Source of the DNA: Streptomyces diastatochromogenes
GTDB lineage: Bacteria; Actinomycetota; Actinomycetes; Streptomycetales; Streptomycetaceae
Assembly: GCF_002242805.1 (NCBI RefSeq)
Contig: NZ_MCGQ01000013.1
Span: 316,540 to 380,539, forward strand
Direction of reading: 5' to 3'
DNA length: 64,000 bases
Part shown: positions 62,064 to 64,000 of the stretch, one piece after another
Numbering within the stretch: the first letter of the stretch is position 1
Layout of the letters: each line of letters opens with the position of its first letter
The notes under the pieces: generated by a model
What the model saw: only the letters and a program-made list of their open reading frames with translations
Databases searched by the model: none
What the model was told of the DNA's origin: nothing
Position numbers and translations under genes: made by a program

Positions 62064-63074
62064 TCATCCCGAGACCACCGGCCGCACCTTGCTCAGCATC
62101 AGGTCCAGGAACTGGTCCGGGTGCCGGAACGACGCGAAGTGGCTGGCGTTCCTGATGAGGGCGAAGCCCTTCACGGGGGCCGTGACCTGCTCGTAGAGGC
62201 GGTGGGCCGGCTCCGGTGGGGTGAGGACGTCGCTGTCGCCCTGGAAGATGAAGAAGGGGAGACGGAAGGACGTGCCCTCGGCGCGCTCGTCGATCGTCAT
62301 CGCCTGCGGGCCCAGTTGCTCGGAGAAGCTCATGCCCTTCAGGTACATGCGCAGTCCCCGCAGGGTGTGGAACGGGGAGAACCAGAGGGAGCGGATCACG
62401 ACCGTCTTCATCGTGTCGTAGGTGAGCGGATCGGTGGTGGTCACGATCTTCGCGTGGTCCGCCCACTCGTGCGCGGACCAGGCCGTCCGGTCCGGGCCCA
62501 TGGCCACGATCTTGGCCAGCTCCTTCTTCTTGCCCGCCTTCTCCAGCCGGGCCAGCAGGGCCTCGTACGACGAGGTGTCGCGGCCGCCGTCGATGACGTT
62601 CTGGTCGGTGCCGACGTACGCCGAGTACAGCTCGGGGTGGTTGCGGGCCAGGCGCAGGCCGGTGACCGTGCCGAAGCTGTTGGCGACGAGGAGGAGCCTG
62701 GCGACGCCCAGGCGCTCGCGGACGTACGCGGTCACCTCCAGGGCGTCCTGGTAGACGCGGTCGAGCGTCATCTCGCCCTGGCCGGCCGGGCCGCCCGCCG
62801 CGAACGTCCGGCCCGCGCCCCGCATGTCCCAGCGCACGATCGTGAAGTGCCGCTCCCAGGCGCGGGTGCGCGGGATGAAGATCAGGTTGGAGGCGCCGGG
62901 GCCGCCGTGGATCTCCAGGATCACCGGGTTGGACAGGTCCTCGCCGCGGATGGAGATCCACTGGTCGATGCCGCCGATGCGGACGTTCGACGACTCGTCG
63001 ATGCCGTTCGGTGCGGTGATGCCGAGCTTCTTCGCGAGCGAGGCGCGCTTGAGGGCGCGGTAGGTGAGCAGCAT
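62064..63074 (-). CDS. Alpha/beta hydrolase (proline-iminopeptidase-like)
   Basis: A 336-residue alpha/beta hydrolase. HGGPG is present near residue 56 (VILEIHGGPGASNLIFIPRT), which forms the oxyanion hole. WDMRGAGRTF follows. The nucleophile elbow is LLVANSFGTVTGLRLARNHP, where the Ser is preceded by Asn rather than the usual His, and FFIFQGDSDVLTPPEPAH plus ALIRNASHFASF supply Asp and His. The family includes prolyl aminopeptidases and lactonases; the Asn-Ser-Phe-Gly elbow hints at a non-peptidase role. ATG 63074 has GGGGAA 6 bases upstream. It is divergent from the TetR gene at 63180 and probably repressed by it. Confidence 0.87.
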   Translation of the reverse strand: MLLTYRALKRASLAKKLGITAPNGIDESSNVRIGGIDQWISIRGEDLSNPVILEIHGGPGASNLIFIPRTRAWERHFTIVRWDMRGAGRTFAAGGPAGQGEMTLDRVYQDALEVTAYVRERLGVARLLLVANSFGTVTGLRLARNHPELYSAYVGTDQNVIDGGRDTSSYEALLARLEKAGKKKELAKIVAMGPDRTAWSAHEWADHAKIVTTTDPLTYDTMKTVVIRSLWFSPFHTLRGLRMYLKGMSFSEQLGPQAMTIDERAEGTSFRLPFFIFQGDSDVLTPPEPAHRLYEQVTAPVKGFALIRNASHFASFRHPDQFLDLMLSKVRPVVSG

Positions 63075-63088
63075 GAGTGTTCCCCCTA

Positions 63089-63132
63089 AACTGTTTATGC
63101 CGTCAGCAGTTGTGTTTACGGTATATACAGTT
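63089..63132. promoter_or_regulatory. TetR operator in the divergent promoter of the alpha/beta hydrolase and TetR genes
   Basis: AACTGTTTATGCCGT (63089-63103) and ACGGTATATACAGTT (63118-63132) are inverted copies with 13 of 15 positions matching, separated by 14 bases. A second nested half-repeat (AACTG...CAGTT, 63089-63111) is present. It is different from the CTGACGG regulon site. Confidence 0.7.
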
Positions 63133-63179
63133 GGTGGGCGAAGTCAACGGGCTTCGCCGGGGTGAAGGGGAGGAACCGG

Positions 63180-63920
63180 ATGGCCGCCCGGAACAAGGAG
63201 CAGGACAAGCCGCGTGACCCGCGGGCGACCCTCGCGCTGCTGTGGGGCGAGCAGGAGCAGCCCACCCGCGGCCCCAAGCCGAAGCTGTCCCCGCAGCAGA
63301 TCGCCGCGGCAGCCGTCGAGCTGGCCGACGCGGAGGGGCTGGACGCCGTCTCCATGAGCAAGGTGGCCGGCGGATTCGGGGTCTCGGCCATGGCGTTGTA
63401 CCGCTACGTCCCGGGGAAGAACGAACTCGTCGAGCTGATGGTGGAAGCCGTGCTCGCCGGGGGGCCGGATCTGTCGGGGGTCCCGGAGGGCGACTGGCGG
63501 GCGGGGGCGCGGGAATGGACCAGGCAGTGCGCGCGGGTCTACGCGGACCATCCCTGGTTGCTCACCGCCACCGCGATGCGCCGCCAGATCATGGGGCCCC
63601 GGCAGCTGCGCTGGCTGGACGCGGCGCTCGCCGCCCTGGAGCCGACGGGACTGGGCGGGGCGCAGCGGCACCAGGTGTTCCTGCTCCTGATCGGGCTCGT
63701 CCGCAACCAGGCCCAGCAGCTCCGCGACCACGACGAGGAACACGACCGGGAGTGGAACCGGCTCACCGGCGACCTGCTGGCCCGGCACGCCGACCGCTTC
63801 CCGGCCCTCACCAAGGCGGTCGCCGAGGGCGCCTTCGACCCGGCCGGCACCGCCCCCCTCGACTTCGGCCTCGACCGGATTCTGGACGGGGTCGAAGCGC
63901 TCACAGCTGTGCGGGAATGA
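63180..63920 (+). CDS. TetR family transcriptional regulator
   Basis: A 246-residue regulator from ATG 63180, with GGGGAGG 6 bases upstream; GTG 63162 is an alternative. The DNA-binding domain reads LSPQQIAAAAVELADAEGLD and AVSMSKVAGGFGVSAMALYR YVPGKNELVEL-type text. The C-terminal ligand domain is long and helical (WLLTATAMRRQIMGPRQLRW; VFLLLIGLVRNQAQQLRDHD), matching TetR_C-type domains seen with hydrolase or efflux genes. It probably represses itself and the divergent hydrolase through the 63089-63132 palindromes. The last 80 bases of the window beyond it contain no recognisable gene. Confidence 0.88.
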   Translation: MAARNKEQDKPRDPRATLALLWGEQEQPTRGPKPKLSPQQIAAAAVELADAEGLDAVSMSKVAGGFGVSAMALYRYVPGKNELVELMVEAVLAGGPDLSGVPEGDWRAGAREWTRQCARVYADHPWLLTATAMRRQIMGPRQLRWLDAALAALEPTGLGGAQRHQVFLLLIGLVRNQAQQLRDHDEEHDREWNRLTGDLLARHADRFPALTKAVAEGAFDPAGTAPLDFGLDRILDGVEALTAVRE

Positions 63921-64000
63921 CCAGGCGGTGCCGATTTGCCCCCGTGAACCGACCGTCCCGGGTCGATTACAGTGCTGGGCGTCGTACGTACGGACGGTGC

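Noticed and set aside
63098..63110. CCGTCAG half-site near 63101 as a regulon site for the alpha/beta hydrolase
   Set aside because: Only one arm matches, and it is part of the distinct AACTGT...ACAGTT inverted repeat of the TetR at 63180.

Overview
The window is high-GC actinobacterial DNA, almost certainly from a Streptomyces chromosome. Supporting signs are codon usage with G/C at nearly every third position, frequent GTG starts, GTGA/ATGA start-stop overlaps, an AfsR-type SARP regulator, an AfsK-like kinase with a beta-propeller tail, FbiC for coenzyme F420, and WXG100-type secreted proteins. The gene content is mostly accessory metabolism and regulation. I see no rRNA, tRNA or CRISPR array. 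Two small zones of decayed DNA (8.9-11.1 kb and 20.3-21.4 kb) hold gene and transposon fragments.

Layout: 0-4.2 kb has the end of an alcohol dehydrogenase, two MFS transporters and a GlxA-like regulator. 4.2-8.9 kb has a flavin reductase, a membrane protein, an enoyl-CoA hydratase and an ADP-forming acyl-CoA synthetase. 8.9-11.1 kb is a mosaic of transposase, recombinase and monooxygenase remnants around one intact ORF. 11.1-14.2 kb has a flavin monooxygenase and a tannase-like secreted esterase. 14.4-20 kb has DoxX, DUF35, GNAT, PdxH-like, thiolase-like, acyl-CoA dehydrogenase and F420-type reductase genes. 20-23 kb has YciI, pseudogenes, VOC and a LysE/Lrp pair. 23.2-27.7 kb is a two-gene trypsin/STAND NTPase module. 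27.7-32.5 kb has TetR, VOC, the kinase and a secreted protein. 32.5-36.5 kb has a hydratase, DUF35, a thiolase-like protein and a FadD3-like ligase. 36.6-40 kb has a 55-residue repeat peptide and the SARP regulator. 40.1-47.9 kb has amidohydrolases, LLM oxidoreductases, SDR and ALDH. 48-51.1 kb is a type VII secretion locus with a papain-like toxin candidate and a chagasin-like lipoprotein. 51.1-53.6 kb has a carotenoid oxygenase, a membrane protein and PadR. 53.7-58.9 kb has a PHP phosphoesterase, FbiC and small proteins. 59-64 kb has a STAND-TPR protein and an alpha/beta hydrolase/TetR pair.

The most coherent large-scale signal is a dispersed regulon. At least ten copies of a 15-bp palindrome with consensus CTGACGGtCCGTCAG lie at 4.8, 8.9 (two), 14.4, 18.1, 18.2, 34.9 (two), 40.1 and 43.2 kb. 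Each is just upstream of an acyl-CoA, flavin or F420-type catabolic operon. A weaker copy overlaps the start of the TetR gene at 28.4 kb, which makes that TetR the best local candidate for the controlling repressor. The genes (FadD3-like ligase, acyl-CoA dehydrogenase, hydratases, two thiolase-like/DUF35 sets, flavin reductase, LLM monooxygenases, SDR, ALDH) look like a catabolic pathway for a ring- or side-chain-bearing acid, with parallels to actinobacterial steroid catabolism. The substrate cannot be read from sequence.

Two candidate conflict systems stand out: the Trypco1-like/trypsin-STAND-repeat pair at 23.2-27.7 kb, and the WXG100/cysteine-protease/chagasin-like lipoprotein locus at 48.1-51.1 kb.
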